This document shows positions 31,751 through 40,912 of a stretch of 64,000 nucleotides of DNA, one piece after another; position 1 is the first letter of the stretch, and every line of letters starts with the position of its first letter. The stretch spans positions 16,650 through 80,649 of the forward strand of contig JACPIQ010000004.1 in assembly GCA_016188005.1 (NCBI GenBank), in the 5' to 3' direction. The notes beneath the pieces are model-generated. The model saw only the letters and a program-made list of their open reading frames with translations. It did not search any database and was not told the origin of the DNA. The DNA is from Candidatus Rokuibacteriota bacterium. Its GTDB lineage: Bacteria > Methylomirabilota > Methylomirabilia > Rokubacteriales > CSP1-6. A program made the position numbers and the translations under genes.

Positions 31751-32707
31751 GTGCCCGCCGACCGCTACGTCGTCGGAATTGACCTCGGCGGGAGCAAACT
31801 GCGTGGCGGGCTCCTCTCGGAAACCGGTCAGCTCGCCGGCCGCATCGAGACACAGACGGAGGCCTGGAAGGGCCCGGCCGGCGTTCTCGCCAACCTCAAG
31901 CGCGTCATCGCCCAGCTGCTGGATTCCACCGACCGCTCCCGCGTGACGGGCATCGGCATCGCCGCCGCGGGCATGATCCACCCCAAGACCCACGCCGTCG
32001 TCTACGCGCCCAACCTCGAGTGGCGGGAGGTGCCGGTGCGCGACGAGATCGAGTCCGCCTTCGGCCTGCCGACCTACGTGGAGAACGACGTGCGCGCCGC
32101 CGCCTGGGGGGAATACCGCTTCGGCGCGGGCCGTGGCGTGCAGAGCCTGATCGCGGTCTTCGTCGGCACCGGCGTGGGCTCGGGCGCCGTGATGGATGGT
32201 CTCCTCCTGCGCGGGTTCACCAACGCCGCGGGGGAGATCGGCCACACGCAGGTCGTGATGGATGGCCTGCCCTGCCCCTGCGGCCAGCGGGGCTGCGTGG
32301 AGGCCTACGCCTCGGGCTCGGGCTTCGCGCGGCGACTCCAGTCGGCACTGGCGGGCGGGACGGCGACGTCCCTGGCCGAGGAGACCGGGCGCGATCCGTC
32401 CCGGCTCACCGCGGCGCTGGTGGCGCGGGCCGCCGCGGCGGGCGATCCCTTCGCGAGCGAGCTCTGGCAGGACGCCGAGCACTACCTCGGCATGGCGCTC
32501 GCCAACTACGTCACGCTGCTGAACCCGGAGCTGCTCGTCCTCGGCGGGGGCGTCATGACCGCGGTGCCCGCGCTGGCCGAGTCCCTCGCCCGGCAGGTGC
32601 GGGCCCGGACGACCGTCATGTCTCGGGACCTGCGTGTGGTGCGGGCGGGACTCGGCGACTCGGCGGGGATCTTCGGAGCCGCCGACCGCGTCTGGGTGCA
32701 GGGGTGA
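31751..32707 (+). CDS. ROK-family sugar kinase
   Basis: The 318-residue protein begins (GTG) with VVGIDLGGSKLRGGLLSE, the phosphate-1 motif of ROK kinases. It contains VENDVRAAAWGEYRFG, VFVGTGVGSG and GEIGHTQVVMDGLPCPCGQRGCVEAYAS. The last includes the catalytic His and the CxCGxxGCxE zinc site. Glucokinase is the most likely activity, but fructose or N-acetylglucosamine kinases share these motifs. The stop overlaps the GTG of the following membrane protein, so they are cotranscribed. Confidence 0.9.
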   Translation: MPADRYVVGIDLGGSKLRGGLLSETGQLAGRIETQTEAWKGPAGVLANLKRVIAQLLDSTDRSRVTGIGIAAAGMIHPKTHAVVYAPNLEWREVPVRDEIESAFGLPTYVENDVRAAAWGEYRFGAGRGVQSLIAVFVGTGVGSGAVMDGLLLRGFTNAAGEIGHTQVVMDGLPCPCGQRGCVEAYASGSGFARRLQSALAGGTATSLAEETGRDPSRLTAALVARAAAAGDPFASELWQDAEHYLGMALANYVTLLNPELLVLGGGVMTAVPALAESLARQVRARTTVMSRDLRVVRAGLGDSAGIFGAADRVWVQG

Positions 32708-34380
32708 TCCGCCGCCTGCGGGCGGCGCTTGCGCGGCGCCTCGACGCTTCCTGGACTGCCACGGCCGGGGCCTGGGGCCGGCACGGCGACCTGGGGCTGG
32801 CGCTCGGGCTGGCGCTGGCCACCCTCCTCTCGCGCTGGCCGTACCGCGCGCGGATGCTCTACAACTGGGACGCGGTCCAGTTCGCGCTGGCGCTCCGGGA
32901 GTTCGACATCGCCAAGCACCAGCCCCACCCGCCGGGCTATCTCCTCTACGTCGGGCTGGGCCGGCTCGCCAACGCCACGCTCGGGGATGCCACCCAGGCC
33001 TATGTGGCGCTCGCCATGCTCTTCAGCGCGGCGACGACGTTCACGGTCTACTGGCTCGCCCGGACGCTGTACGATCGCTTCACGGCCACGGCCGCGGCCG
33101 CCCTGCTGGCGGGCAGCCCGCTCTTCTGGTTCTACGGCTCCGTGGGCCTCACCTACGCGGGCGAGGCTTTCGGCGCCTCCCTCGTGGCGCTCCTCGCCTA
33201 CCGCGCCCTCTCCGGTCGCCCGCTGTGCCTCTATGCCGGGGCGCTCGTGCTGGGCCTGGTGGGTGGGATGCGCCAGTCGGTGCTCGTGCTCCTCTTCCCG
33301 CTCTGGGCCGGCTGTGCGCTCGTCGGCGTCCGCTCGGCGCGCCGGCTCCTCGCGGCCGGGGCCGTCCTGACCGGGACCGTGCTGGCGTGGCTGCTCCCGC
33401 TGGTGTGGCTCTCCGGCGGGTGGCGCGCCTACCTCGCCGCCTCCGCCCAGCTCTACGGCTCGGTGGTGCTCGCCACCTCCGTCCTGGGCGGCGACCTGGA
33501 CACCACGCTCAGACAGACGCGCCACGTCCTGGAGTCGGTGGCGGTGGCCCTGGGGCCCCTGGGCCTCGCCGTCCTCGCGCTGCCCTACTACGCGCGCCGC
33601 TGCGGCTGGCACGCGCGGGAGTGGTTCCTCCTGGCGTGGGTGGCGCCTCCGGCCGCCTTCTACACGCTGGTGCACTTCGGCCAGGCCGGCTACGTGCTCA
33701 CCTTCCTGCCCGCGCTCGTGGTGCTCTTGAGCCGCGTGCTGGACGAGTGCGTCGCGGCCTGGTCGGAGCGCCTCAGGCGGCCTCAGTGGCGCCTGGCCCT
33801 GGCGCTGCTGGCGCTGGCCCCGCTCCTGCTCATCAACACGGGCTTCTTCGTCAGCGCCCGGCCCGTCCCGCGTGCCTTCGAGCACCGCACCGGGGAGGCC
33901 TGGATGTGGCGCGCCCGCGACGAGGCCCACGACTGGATCATGAGCCGCACGGCGGCGGCGCTGCGCGAGCACGAGGCGGTGATCCGGACCTACGTGGAGA
34001 CGATCCGCGCCGTCTATGACCCCTCGGACACCGCGCTCCTGACGGAGCTGGGGAACCCGCGCTCCTACCCGTGGCTGCGACACGCGATGTTCTATATGCC
34101 GGAGTACGAGATCTACCAGGTCTCCCTGGGCGGGGAGCCTCTCGGCTTCTACGCGCCGCAGTCCTCGGCGACCATGATCCTCTCGCCCGGCACGACCATC
34201 GCCGTCCCCCGCCGGATCAAGCAGCTCGTCTGGTTCGTGGATCACTGGGATCCTTCGCGGCCCCGGCCGAGGGGGCTCGTGGAGATCTCGCTGCCCTATG
34301 GGCGCTTCCTGTACGTGCTCCCCCTGGGCCGGAAGCCCGTGGAGCACGCCGGCTACACGTTCATCCCCGGCCGCAAGTGA
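32704..34380 (+). CDS. Polytopic membrane glycosyltransferase-like protein
   Basis: The GTG overlapping the ROK stop gives a 558-residue protein with about 10-11 membrane helices and a C-terminal soluble domain (about residues 390-558). The first loop reads LYNWDAVQFALALREFDIAKHQPHPPGYLLYV, with the acidic Asp and the His-Pro-Pro-Gly loop of GT-C (PMT/ArnT-like) glycosyltransferases. This fits transfer from a lipid-linked sugar at the outer face of the membrane. The acceptor is unknown. It overlaps a second GT-C-like gene by four bases. Confidence 0.75.
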   Translation: MIRRLRAALARRLDASWTATAGAWGRHGDLGLALGLALATLLSRWPYRARMLYNWDAVQFALALREFDIAKHQPHPPGYLLYVGLGRLANATLGDATQAYVALAMLFSAATTFTVYWLARTLYDRFTATAAAALLAGSPLFWFYGSVGLTYAGEAFGASLVALLAYRALSGRPLCLYAGALVLGLVGGMRQSVLVLLFPLWAGCALVGVRSARRLLAAGAVLTGTVLAWLLPLVWLSGGWRAYLAASAQLYGSVVLATSVLGGDLDTTLRQTRHVLESVAVALGPLGLAVLALPYYARRCGWHAREWFLLAWVAPPAAFYTLVHFGQAGYVLTFLPALVVLLSRVLDECVAAWSERLRRPQWRLALALLALAPLLLINTGFFVSARPVPRAFEHRTGEAWMWRARDEAHDWIMSRTAAALREHEAVIRTYVETIRAVYDPSDTALLTELGNPRSYPWLRHAMFYMPEYEIYQVSLGGEPLGFYAPQSSATMILSPGTTIAVPRRIKQLVWFVDHWDPSRPRPRGLVEISLPYGRFLYVLPLGRKPVEHAGYTFIPGRK

Positions 34381-35897
34381 TCCGCCGCTGGCTCTGGATG
34401 GCGCTGGCGCTGGCCCTTGCCCTCGGCGTCTTCCTCCTGAGAGAGCGTCAGCTCGCCGGGGGAAGCGGCTTTCCCCTGGACGATTCCTGGATTCACCTCC
34501 ACTTCGCGCGGAACCTGGCCGAGGGGCACGGCTTCGTCTACAACCCCGGCGTCCAGGTGCCGGGCTCCACCGCGCCCCTCTGGACGCTCCTGCTGGGCGG
34601 CGCCTTCGCGCTGACCGGCAGCGTGCCCCTCCTCGCGAAGTTCCTGGGCGTGGCGGCGATGTTCCTCACCGCGCTCCTGACCTGTGCGCTGGTGCGGCGC
34701 TGGACCGGGCGCGACGGGCTGGGGCTCCTGGCGGGGGTGCTGGCCGGCCTCACCGGCCCGCTGGCATGGGGTGCCTTGTCCGGGATGGAGGTCTCCCTGG
34801 CGGCGCTGCTCGTCACGGGGGGACTTCTCGCTCACTCGGCGGGCCGGGACGGCGCCGCAGTGGCTCTCCTGGCCCTGGCCGTCCTGGCTCGTCCCGAGTC
34901 GGCGCTCGTGCTGCCACTGGTGTGGGGGGCGGGCGGGTTCTCGGCCCGGCGGAACCTGGTCTTCGGGGTGACGGCGGGGCTCATGCTCGCGCCCTGGGTT
35001 GCCTTCAACCTGGTGACCACGGGTATGCCGTTGCCCGCCACGGCCTCCGCGAAGATCGAGGGGGGGCTCATCGGCTTTCTCGCAGGCGTTCGGGAGCCCC
35101 TGGCGACGGCGCTCCTGGGGCGGCCCTGGCGCTTCCTCGCCGAGTGGGTCCGCTGGCTCGTGTCGGTGAATGTCCTGCTCCCGCTGTTCTTGCTTCCCGG
35201 GCTCTGGGTCCTCTGGCGGCGCCACGGGCGCACGGCGGCGCTCCCTGCCCTCGTCCTCCTGCTTCACCCCGTCGGCATGGCGCTCCTGGCCCCGTACCGC
35301 GGGCCGGCGTTCCAGGAAGGCCGCTACTCGATCCACCTCCTGCCGCTGGCCGTCGGCGTCGCCGTGTCCGGGGTCACGCTCCTGCGCGGCCGGTTCCTCG
35401 CTCCGGCGCGCGCCGCCGTGGCGATCCTGCTGGTCGGCGCCTCGCTCTGGGCGCTCTGGCCGGCGGCCTCGCGCTACGGCTGGGCCGTCCAGAACATCAA
35501 TGCCATGCAGGTGGAGATCGGCCGCTGGGTCGCCGACCACACCCCGCGCGGGGCACGCCTCGGGCTCAACGACGTGGGCGCCATCGCCTTCATCTCCCGG
35601 CGCGAGGTCGTCGATGTCATGGGACTCGTGACGCCCGCCATCATCCCCTACCGCCGGGAGGGCGAGAGCGGGGTGCTGCGCTACCTGGCGCGCGCCTGTC
35701 CCGACTACCTCGTCATCTTCCCCGCCTGGTTCCCGCGGATCTCCGCCATGACGGCGGACTTCGCTCCGCTCCACCGGGTGAGGCTCGAGCACAACACGGT
35801 GGCCGGAGCCGACGAGATGGTGGTCTACGGGACGCCCTGGAACCGCTGGGACGCGGCTCCCCGCCCGTGCGGGAGGCTGGCGGGCGAGCCGGCATGA
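34377..35897 (+). CDS. Polytopic membrane glycosyltransferase-like protein
   Basis: The GTG at 34377 overlaps the preceding stop. The 506-residue protein has about ten hydrophobic segments. The early periplasmic loop reads PLDDSWIHLHFARNLAEGHGFVYNPG, a GT-C-type arrangement of acidic residues after the first helix. The C-terminal part (GRWVADHTPRGARLGLNDVGAIAF ... VVDVMGLVTPAI) matches a domain seen in similar proteins of many bacteria. Together with the preceding gene it probably modifies an envelope glycan; no partner substrate can be read from the sequence. Confidence 0.72.
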   Translation: MIRRWLWMALALALALGVFLLRERQLAGGSGFPLDDSWIHLHFARNLAEGHGFVYNPGVQVPGSTAPLWTLLLGGAFALTGSVPLLAKFLGVAAMFLTALLTCALVRRWTGRDGLGLLAGVLAGLTGPLAWGALSGMEVSLAALLVTGGLLAHSAGRDGAAVALLALAVLARPESALVLPLVWGAGGFSARRNLVFGVTAGLMLAPWVAFNLVTTGMPLPATASAKIEGGLIGFLAGVREPLATALLGRPWRFLAEWVRWLVSVNVLLPLFLLPGLWVLWRRHGRTAALPALVLLLHPVGMALLAPYRGPAFQEGRYSIHLLPLAVGVAVSGVTLLRGRFLAPARAAVAILLVGASLWALWPAASRYGWAVQNINAMQVEIGRWVADHTPRGARLGLNDVGAIAFISRREVVDVMGLVTPAIIPYRREGESGVLRYLARACPDYLVIFPAWFPRISAMTADFAPLHRVRLEHNTVAGADEMVVYGTPWNRWDAAPRPCGRLAGEPA

Positions 35898-35942
35898 GGG
35901 TATGATCGGCGTGCACGTGCCGCCGGATGCAGGGGGTGCCGG

Positions 35943-36557
35943 GTGACCCGTCGAGCTCTTCTCACGTTGACGCTCACGCTCGTCCTGTGCACCACCGGTG
36001 CGCCGCCTGCTGGCGCCCAGCTCTACCGCTGGACCAATGAGCACGGCGAGGTGCACTTCACCCAGGGGCTCGAGAGCGTGCCCGAGCGCCACCGGCCCGG
36101 GGCCAAGTTCCTGGGCTACCCGGAGTCGCCGCCGCCGCCCCGGGCCGAGCCGCCATCGCCCCTGGCGCCGGCCGCCCGCCGCACTACGCGTATCCCGTTC
36201 GTGCCTGGCAGCCCGGTGCTGGTGGACGTCCGCATCAACGGTGGCCGCAGCGTCCGGCTCATCCTGGACACCGGGGCCTCGATGACGGTGATCAGGCCGC
36301 GCGCGCTGTGGGCGCTCGGGGTGGACATGACGGGGGCGCGGCCCGCCGAGGTCAGGGGCGTGACCGGCACCTCCAGAGCGCTCACGGTGCGGCTCGAGAG
36401 CGTCGAGGTGGGAATGGCCAAGGCCGGGCCGCTGTGGGTGCTGGCCCACGACGCCTCCATGCCGCAGGGTGACGGTCTCCTCGGCCGGGACTTCCTGGAC
36501 CGCTTCACGGTCACGCTCGACAGGCAGGAGCGCGTCGTCATCCTGAGCGAGCGATAG
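35943..36557 (+). CDS. Secreted DUF4124-retropepsin-like aspartic protease, copy 1
   Basis: The 204-residue product (GTG start) has a signal peptide ending around PAGAQ. A DUF4124-like module follows (LYRWTNEHGEVHFTQGLESVPERHR), then a Pro-rich linker and a retropepsin domain with LILDTGASMTVI, the D-T-G active-site loop, and GLLGRDFLDRFTVTLD near the end. Such single-domain aspartic proteases dimerise. The neighbour at 36581 has the same order and about half the residues identical by eye, so the two are a tandem duplication. TATGAT lies 37 bases upstream as a possible -10. Confidence 0.85.
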   Translation: MTRRALLTLTLTLVLCTTGAPPAGAQLYRWTNEHGEVHFTQGLESVPERHRPGAKFLGYPESPPPPRAEPPSPLAPAARRTTRIPFVPGSPVLVDVRINGGRSVRLILDTGASMTVIRPRALWALGVDMTGARPAEVRGVTGTSRALTVRLESVEVGMAKAGPLWVLAHDASMPQGDGLLGRDFLDRFTVTLDRQERVVILSER

Positions 36558-36580
36558 CGACGCGGTATGATCACGGCGCC

Positions 36581-37180
36581 ATGAGGCCGCCCATGCTCGC
36601 GGCGCTGGCCTGGCTCATCGTCCTCGCCGGCTTGGCGCCCGCCGCAGGGGCCCAGACGTACCGCTGGACCGACGAGCGCGGCCAGGCGCATTACGGCCAG
36701 GGGCTCGACAGCGTGCCCGAGCGATATCGCGCCGCCGCCCGCCGGCTCAGCCTGCCGGCGCTGCCGCCCGAGTCCAGCCCGGCCTCGCCCGCCGCGCCCG
36801 CCGGCGCCGCGCAGATCCGCTTCACCCCGGGGCAGCCGATCTGGGTGAGCGCGTGGATCAACAATGCGGGAAGCGCGCAGCTCATGCTCGACACGGGCGC
36901 CTCCGTGACGACCATCAGCCCGCGGGTGCTCGAGCAGCTCGGCGTCAGCAGCCGGAGCGCGCTCCGCGGCTCCATCAAGGGCGTGACGGGCGTCGCCGAC
37001 GCCCTCTTCGTCCTGCTGGACAGCATCGAGGTCTCGGGGGCACGGGCAGGCCCGATCCGCGTGGTCTCCCACGACTCGGAGCTGGGGCAGGGCGACGGAC
37101 TCCTCGGGCGAGACTTCCTCGACCGGTTCACGGTCAACATCGACAATGCGGCGGGGATCGTCACGCTGACGCCCCGGTAG
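36581..37180 (+). CDS. Secreted DUF4124-retropepsin-like aspartic protease, copy 2
   Basis: The 199-residue paralogue has a signal peptide ending at about AAGAQ, the module TYRWTDERGQAHYGQGLDSV, a linker and the retropepsin loop LMLDTGASVTTI, then GLLGRDFLDRFTVNID. The D-T-G-A-S active site is intact in both copies. A TATGAT hexamer ends nine bases before the ATG with no ribosome-binding site, so it may have its own leaderless transcript. The substrate is unknown; the periplasmic or outer-surface location follows from the signal peptide. Confidence 0.85.
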   Translation: MRPPMLAALAWLIVLAGLAPAAGAQTYRWTDERGQAHYGQGLDSVPERYRAAARRLSLPALPPESSPASPAAPAGAAQIRFTPGQPIWVSAWINNAGSAQLMLDTGASVTTISPRVLEQLGVSSRSALRGSIKGVTGVADALFVLLDSIEVSGARAGPIRVVSHDSELGQGDGLLGRDFLDRFTVNIDNAAGIVTLTPR

Positions 37181-37244
37181 CCTTCCAGCCGCCGGCGGGG
37201 GTTTCTTGACCCTAAACCCACACCGGTGTTACGTTTCAGCCTCT

Positions 37245-40094
37245 ATGGACTACAAGAGCACGCTCAACCTGCCGAAGACCGCCTTCCCCATGAAGGCCAA
37301 CCTGCCGAAGCTCGAGCCGGAGATGCTCGAGCGATGGGAGGCCGCCGACATCTATGGCCGGATCCGCCAGGCTTCCGCGCGGCGGCCCCTGTGGATACTC
37401 CACGACGGCCCGCCCTACGCCAACGGCCACATCCACATGGGCACGGCGCTCAACAAGATCCTGAAGGACTTCATCGTCAAGTCCCGCACCATGCTCGGGC
37501 AGAACGCGGTGTACGTCCCCGGCTGGGACTGCCACGGCCTGCCCATCGAGCACCAGGTGGACAAGGAGCTGGGGCTCGACACGGCCTCGCTGGACGTGCG
37601 CCGCGCCATGGATCCCGTGGAGAAGATCCGCCGTTGCCGCGAGTACGCCGCCAAGTTCATCGACATCCAGCGGGACGAGTTCCGCCGCCTGGGGGTGTTC
37701 GGCGACTGGAAGCATCCCTACATCACGATGGAGCCGGCCTACCAGGCCACCATCGTCCGCGAGTTCGGGCGCTTCGTGGGGCGCGGGATGGTCTACAAGG
37801 GGCTCAAGCCCGTGCACTGGTGCATGCACTGCAAGACGGCGCTGGCCCAGGCCGAGGTCGAGTACGAGGGCCAGACCACCCCGTCGGTATACGTCAAGTT
37901 CCCCGTGAAGGCGCCGAGCCCGGCCCTGGCGCGGGCGCTCGGGGGCCGGGCCGCGTCGCTCGTCATCTGGACCACGACGCCCTGGACGCTCCCGGCCAAC
38001 CTCGCCATCGCCATCCACCCCGGCGAGACCTACACGGCCATCGAGGTGGACGGGGAGTGGCTCATCGTGGCGCAGGCCCTGGCCGAGCCCGTGGGCTGGC
38101 TCGACGGAGTCCGCGGCCGCGCCCAGGCCGCGCCCCTGTCACTCACCGGCGAGGCGCTCGAGGGCACGCTGGCCCGCCACCCGTGGATCGAGCGAGAGGT
38201 GCCCGTGATCCCCGCCGACTTCGTCGCCATGGATGCCGGCACGGGGCTCGTCCACATCGCCCCCGGCCACGGCGAGGAGGACTACGAGCTGGGGCGCAAG
38301 GCGGGCCTCCAGGTCTACAACCCCGTGGACGACGACGGGCGCTTCACGCCCGAAGTCGCGCATTTCGGCGGACTCACGGTGTGGGAGGCCAACCCCCGGA
38401 TCATCGAGCACCTGCGGCGGGCGGGCGCACTCGTGGCGTCGGTCGAGTTCGAGCACACCTATCCGCACTGCTGGCGCTGCAAGAACCCCACCCTCTTCCT
38501 CGCCACGGAGCAGTGGTTCATCGCGCTCGACAAGACGGGGCTCCGCCAGAAGACGCTCGAGGCCATCCGGCGCGACGTCCGGTGGATTCCGCCCTGGGGC
38601 GAGGAGCGCATCTTCAACATGGTGGCCCACCGCCCCGAGTGGGTGATCTCCCGCCAGCGCGTCTGGGGCGTGCCGATCGTCGCCTTCTACTGCGAGCGGT
38701 GCGGCGGCCTCCTGCTGGAGGAGCGCCTCGTCGAGCACGTGGCGGCCATCATGAGAGCCGGCCGGGGCGCCGACGAGTGGCACGCGCGCGAGGCGGTGGA
38801 TCTCTTGCCGGCGGGCACCGTCTGCGGCGCCTGCGGCGGGGCGGCCTTCCGCAAGGAGACGGACATCCTGGATGTGTGGTTCGACTCCGGCTGCAGCCAC
38901 GCGGCGGTGCTCGAGACGCGGCCCGACCTGCGCTGGCCGGCCGACATGTATCTCGAGGGCTCGGACCAGCACCGGGGCTGGTTCCACTCCTCCCTCCTGG
39001 AGGCCGTCGGCACCCGCGACAGGCCGCCCTATCGCTCCGTCCTCACTCACGGCTTCGTGGTGGACGGCGAGGGCCGGAAGATGTCCAAGTCGCAGGGCAA
39101 CTACGTGACGCCCGAGGAGCTGCTCCCGAAGTACGGGGCCGAGGTGCTCCGGCTCTGGGTCGCCGCCGAGGACTACACGGAGGATATCCGCCTCTCGGAC
39201 GAGATCCTGACCCGGCTGGCGGAGGCCTACCGCCGGGTGCGCAACACCTGCCGCTTCCTGCTGGGGGCGCTGGCCGATTTCGACCCGGACCGCGACCGCA
39301 TCTCCTATGCCCGGATGGACGAGCTGGACCGCTGGGCCCTGCTGAGGCTCGGCGAGCTCATCGCGCGGGTGCGCAAGGCGTACGACGCCTACGAGTTCCA
39401 CGTGGTGTTCCATGCCGCCCACAACTTCTGCGCCGTGGAGCTCTCGGCGCTCTACCTCGACATCATCAAGGACCGTCTCTACGTCTCCGCCCCCGACGAC
39501 CCGCGGCGCCGCGCGGCCCAGACCGTCTGCTTCGAGGTGCTGACGGCCCTGACCCGGCTGCTGGCGCCCATCCTCACCTTCACGGCGGACGAGGTCTGGT
39601 CGCATATCCCCGGCAGCGGCAAGCCCTCGAGCGTGCACCTGACGCTGTTTCCCGAGGAGCGGGGCGAGTGGCTCGACGAGCAGCTCGCCGCCGACTGGGA
39701 CCGGCTGCTGGAGGTGCGCGGCGAGGTCTCCCGCGCCCTCGAGGGGGCGCGCAAGGCCGGCCGTATCGGCAAGGGCCTCGACGCCGTCGTGTACGTCGTC
39801 ACCGCGCCGGAGGAGCAGTGGCTGCCGCTGCTGGAGAGCAAGGGCGAAGGGCTCCTCGCGGCGCTCTTCAACGTCTCCGGCGTCAAGGTCAAGCAGGGGC
39901 CGCCCGCCGGCGCCGGGCTCGCCCACGAGAGCCAGGACATCCCCGGGCTCCTGCTGACGGTGGTGGCGGCCCAGGGGCTCGGCTGGAGGAAGTGCGAGCG
40001 CTGCTGGATGTGGACGGGGCATGTCGGCGAGGACGCCGCCCACCCGACCCTCTGCGAGCGCTGCGCCCCCGTCGTCCGCTCGCTCATGACATGA
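37245..40094 (+). CDS. ileS: Isoleucyl-tRNA synthetase
   Basis: The 949-residue class I synthetase has the HIGH motif as GHIHMG within PYANGHIHMG (residues 57-66), the WTTTPWTLPANLAI editing-domain motif, and KMSKS at 612-616 followed by QGNY. The C-terminal zinc finger (CERCWMW ... CERCAP) marks the bacterial type. The ATG at 37245 is preferred over an upstream in-frame codon because it fits the family start MDYKSTLNLPKTAFPMKANL. TTGACC at 37206 and TACGTT at 37230 (18-base spacer) form a possible promoter ending nine bases before the ATG. The stop overlaps the lspA start. Confidence 0.98.
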   Translation: MDYKSTLNLPKTAFPMKANLPKLEPEMLERWEAADIYGRIRQASARRPLWILHDGPPYANGHIHMGTALNKILKDFIVKSRTMLGQNAVYVPGWDCHGLPIEHQVDKELGLDTASLDVRRAMDPVEKIRRCREYAAKFIDIQRDEFRRLGVFGDWKHPYITMEPAYQATIVREFGRFVGRGMVYKGLKPVHWCMHCKTALAQAEVEYEGQTTPSVYVKFPVKAPSPALARALGGRAASLVIWTTTPWTLPANLAIAIHPGETYTAIEVDGEWLIVAQALAEPVGWLDGVRGRAQAAPLSLTGEALEGTLARHPWIEREVPVIPADFVAMDAGTGLVHIAPGHGEEDYELGRKAGLQVYNPVDDDGRFTPEVAHFGGLTVWEANPRIIEHLRRAGALVASVEFEHTYPHCWRCKNPTLFLATEQWFIALDKTGLRQKTLEAIRRDVRWIPPWGEERIFNMVAHRPEWVISRQRVWGVPIVAFYCERCGGLLLEERLVEHVAAIMRAGRGADEWHAREAVDLLPAGTVCGACGGAAFRKETDILDVWFDSGCSHAAVLETRPDLRWPADMYLEGSDQHRGWFHSSLLEAVGTRDRPPYRSVLTHGFVVDGEGRKMSKSQGNYVTPEELLPKYGAEVLRLWVAAEDYTEDIRLSDEILTRLAEAYRRVRNTCRFLLGALADFDPDRDRISYARMDELDRWALLRLGELIARVRKAYDAYEFHVVFHAAHNFCAVELSALYLDIIKDRLYVSAPDDPRRRAAQTVCFEVLTALTRLLAPILTFTADEVWSHIPGSGKPSSVHLTLFPEERGEWLDEQLAADWDRLLEVRGEVSRALEGARKAGRIGKGLDAVVYVVTAPEEQWLPLLESKGEGLLAALFNVSGVKVKQGPPAGAGLAHESQDIPGLLLTVVAAQGLGWRKCERCWMWTGHVGEDAAHPTLCERCAPVVRSLMT

Positions 40095-40579
40095 AGCTCG
40101 TCTGCTGGCTCGCCGGGGTGATCCTGGTGCTCGACCAGCTCACCAAGGCGGTGGCCCTGTGGCGCCTGGCGCCCGGCGTGCCGGTGCCGGTGCTGGAGGG
40201 CCTCTTCTCCCTCACGCTCGTCATGAACCCGGGGCTGGCCTTCGGCATGCTGTCCAGCGCCCCCGACGGCTGGCGGTGGATCGCCGGGATGCTCTCGCTC
40301 GTCGCGCTCGCGATCCTCTCCGTGATCGCCGCCCGCCTCCTGCCCACGGGCGGCGTCTGGACGGCGCTGTCGCTCGGCCTCGTCTTCGGCGGCGCGGCCG
40401 GGAACCTCATCGACCGGGTCCGCTTCGGCGCCGTGGTGGACTTCCTGGACTTCTACTGGCGCGGCTACCACTGGCCGGCCTTCAACGTGGCGGACTCGGC
40501 CATCACGGTGGGCGTGGCCCTCCTCGCGCTCCGCATGATGCTCACGCCCACCGCCCCGTCCGACCGCGCGCCCCGCTGA
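40091..40579 (+). CDS. lspA: Lipoprotein signal peptidase (signal peptidase II)
   Basis: The 162-residue membrane protein has four predicted helices. Catalytic aspartates are Asp108 in GNLIDRVRFG and Asp135 in FNVADSAI; the conserved NPGLAFGML precedes helix 2. It removes signal peptides from prolipoproteins, such as the lipoprotein at 27335. ATGA coupling with ileS is the classical ileS-lspA arrangement. An accessory segment follows directly after it. Confidence 0.97.
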   Translation: MKLVCWLAGVILVLDQLTKAVALWRLAPGVPVPVLEGLFSLTLVMNPGLAFGMLSSAPDGWRWIAGMLSLVALAILSVIAARLLPTGGVWTALSLGLVFGGAAGNLIDRVRFGAVVDFLDFYWRGYHWPAFNVADSAITVGVALLALRMMLTPTAPSDRAPR

Positions 40580-40912
40580 CGGGGTAGTCAAGTGTGTTGT
40601 TGCCGCTATGGTTGATCCGCCACGGACGGAAGGGGGCGGCCCGCATGACGTCTTCACGATCGCTCGGGCCGACCGCACCAACCGCGCCGCCCCGGAAGCC
40701 GCGGGGGCGCAGATGATACACCGCGGGGCCACGCGGGAGAACACGGCCCGCGGGGAGTGGCTGTCCTCGCGAACCTCGCAGGAACTCAGGGCCGCCAACC
40801 CCGACGTCAGCCGTGGCGCCTCGTGTTACATAGACCGATCTTCCCCTCGTAACGCAGTTCCAGTGATATCAGGTTAGCCGGCCCATCCGAAATCGGGGAG
40901 AGTGAGCGGATC
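40580..40912. other. Intergenic region at the left edge of the cassette segment
   Basis: This 333-bp stretch between lspA and the FRG gene has no convincing gene; a short open frame at 40608-40877 has no ribosome-binding site or recognisable composition. GTTAGCC at 40872-40878 resembles an integron cassette boundary (GTTRRRY with one mismatch) but no matching upstream half-site was found. It may hold the first cassette's promoter. Confidence 0.4.

Noticed and set aside
27995..32482. A very long open frame on the minus strand across selA, selB and the ROK gene
   Set aside because: It is an antisense shadow of GC-rich genes with strong third-position bias; its translation is low-complexity and the plus-strand genes are unmistakable.
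40608..40877. An 89-codon open frame between lspA and the FRG gene
   Set aside because: No ribosome-binding site, no family resemblance and a composition like non-coding DNA.
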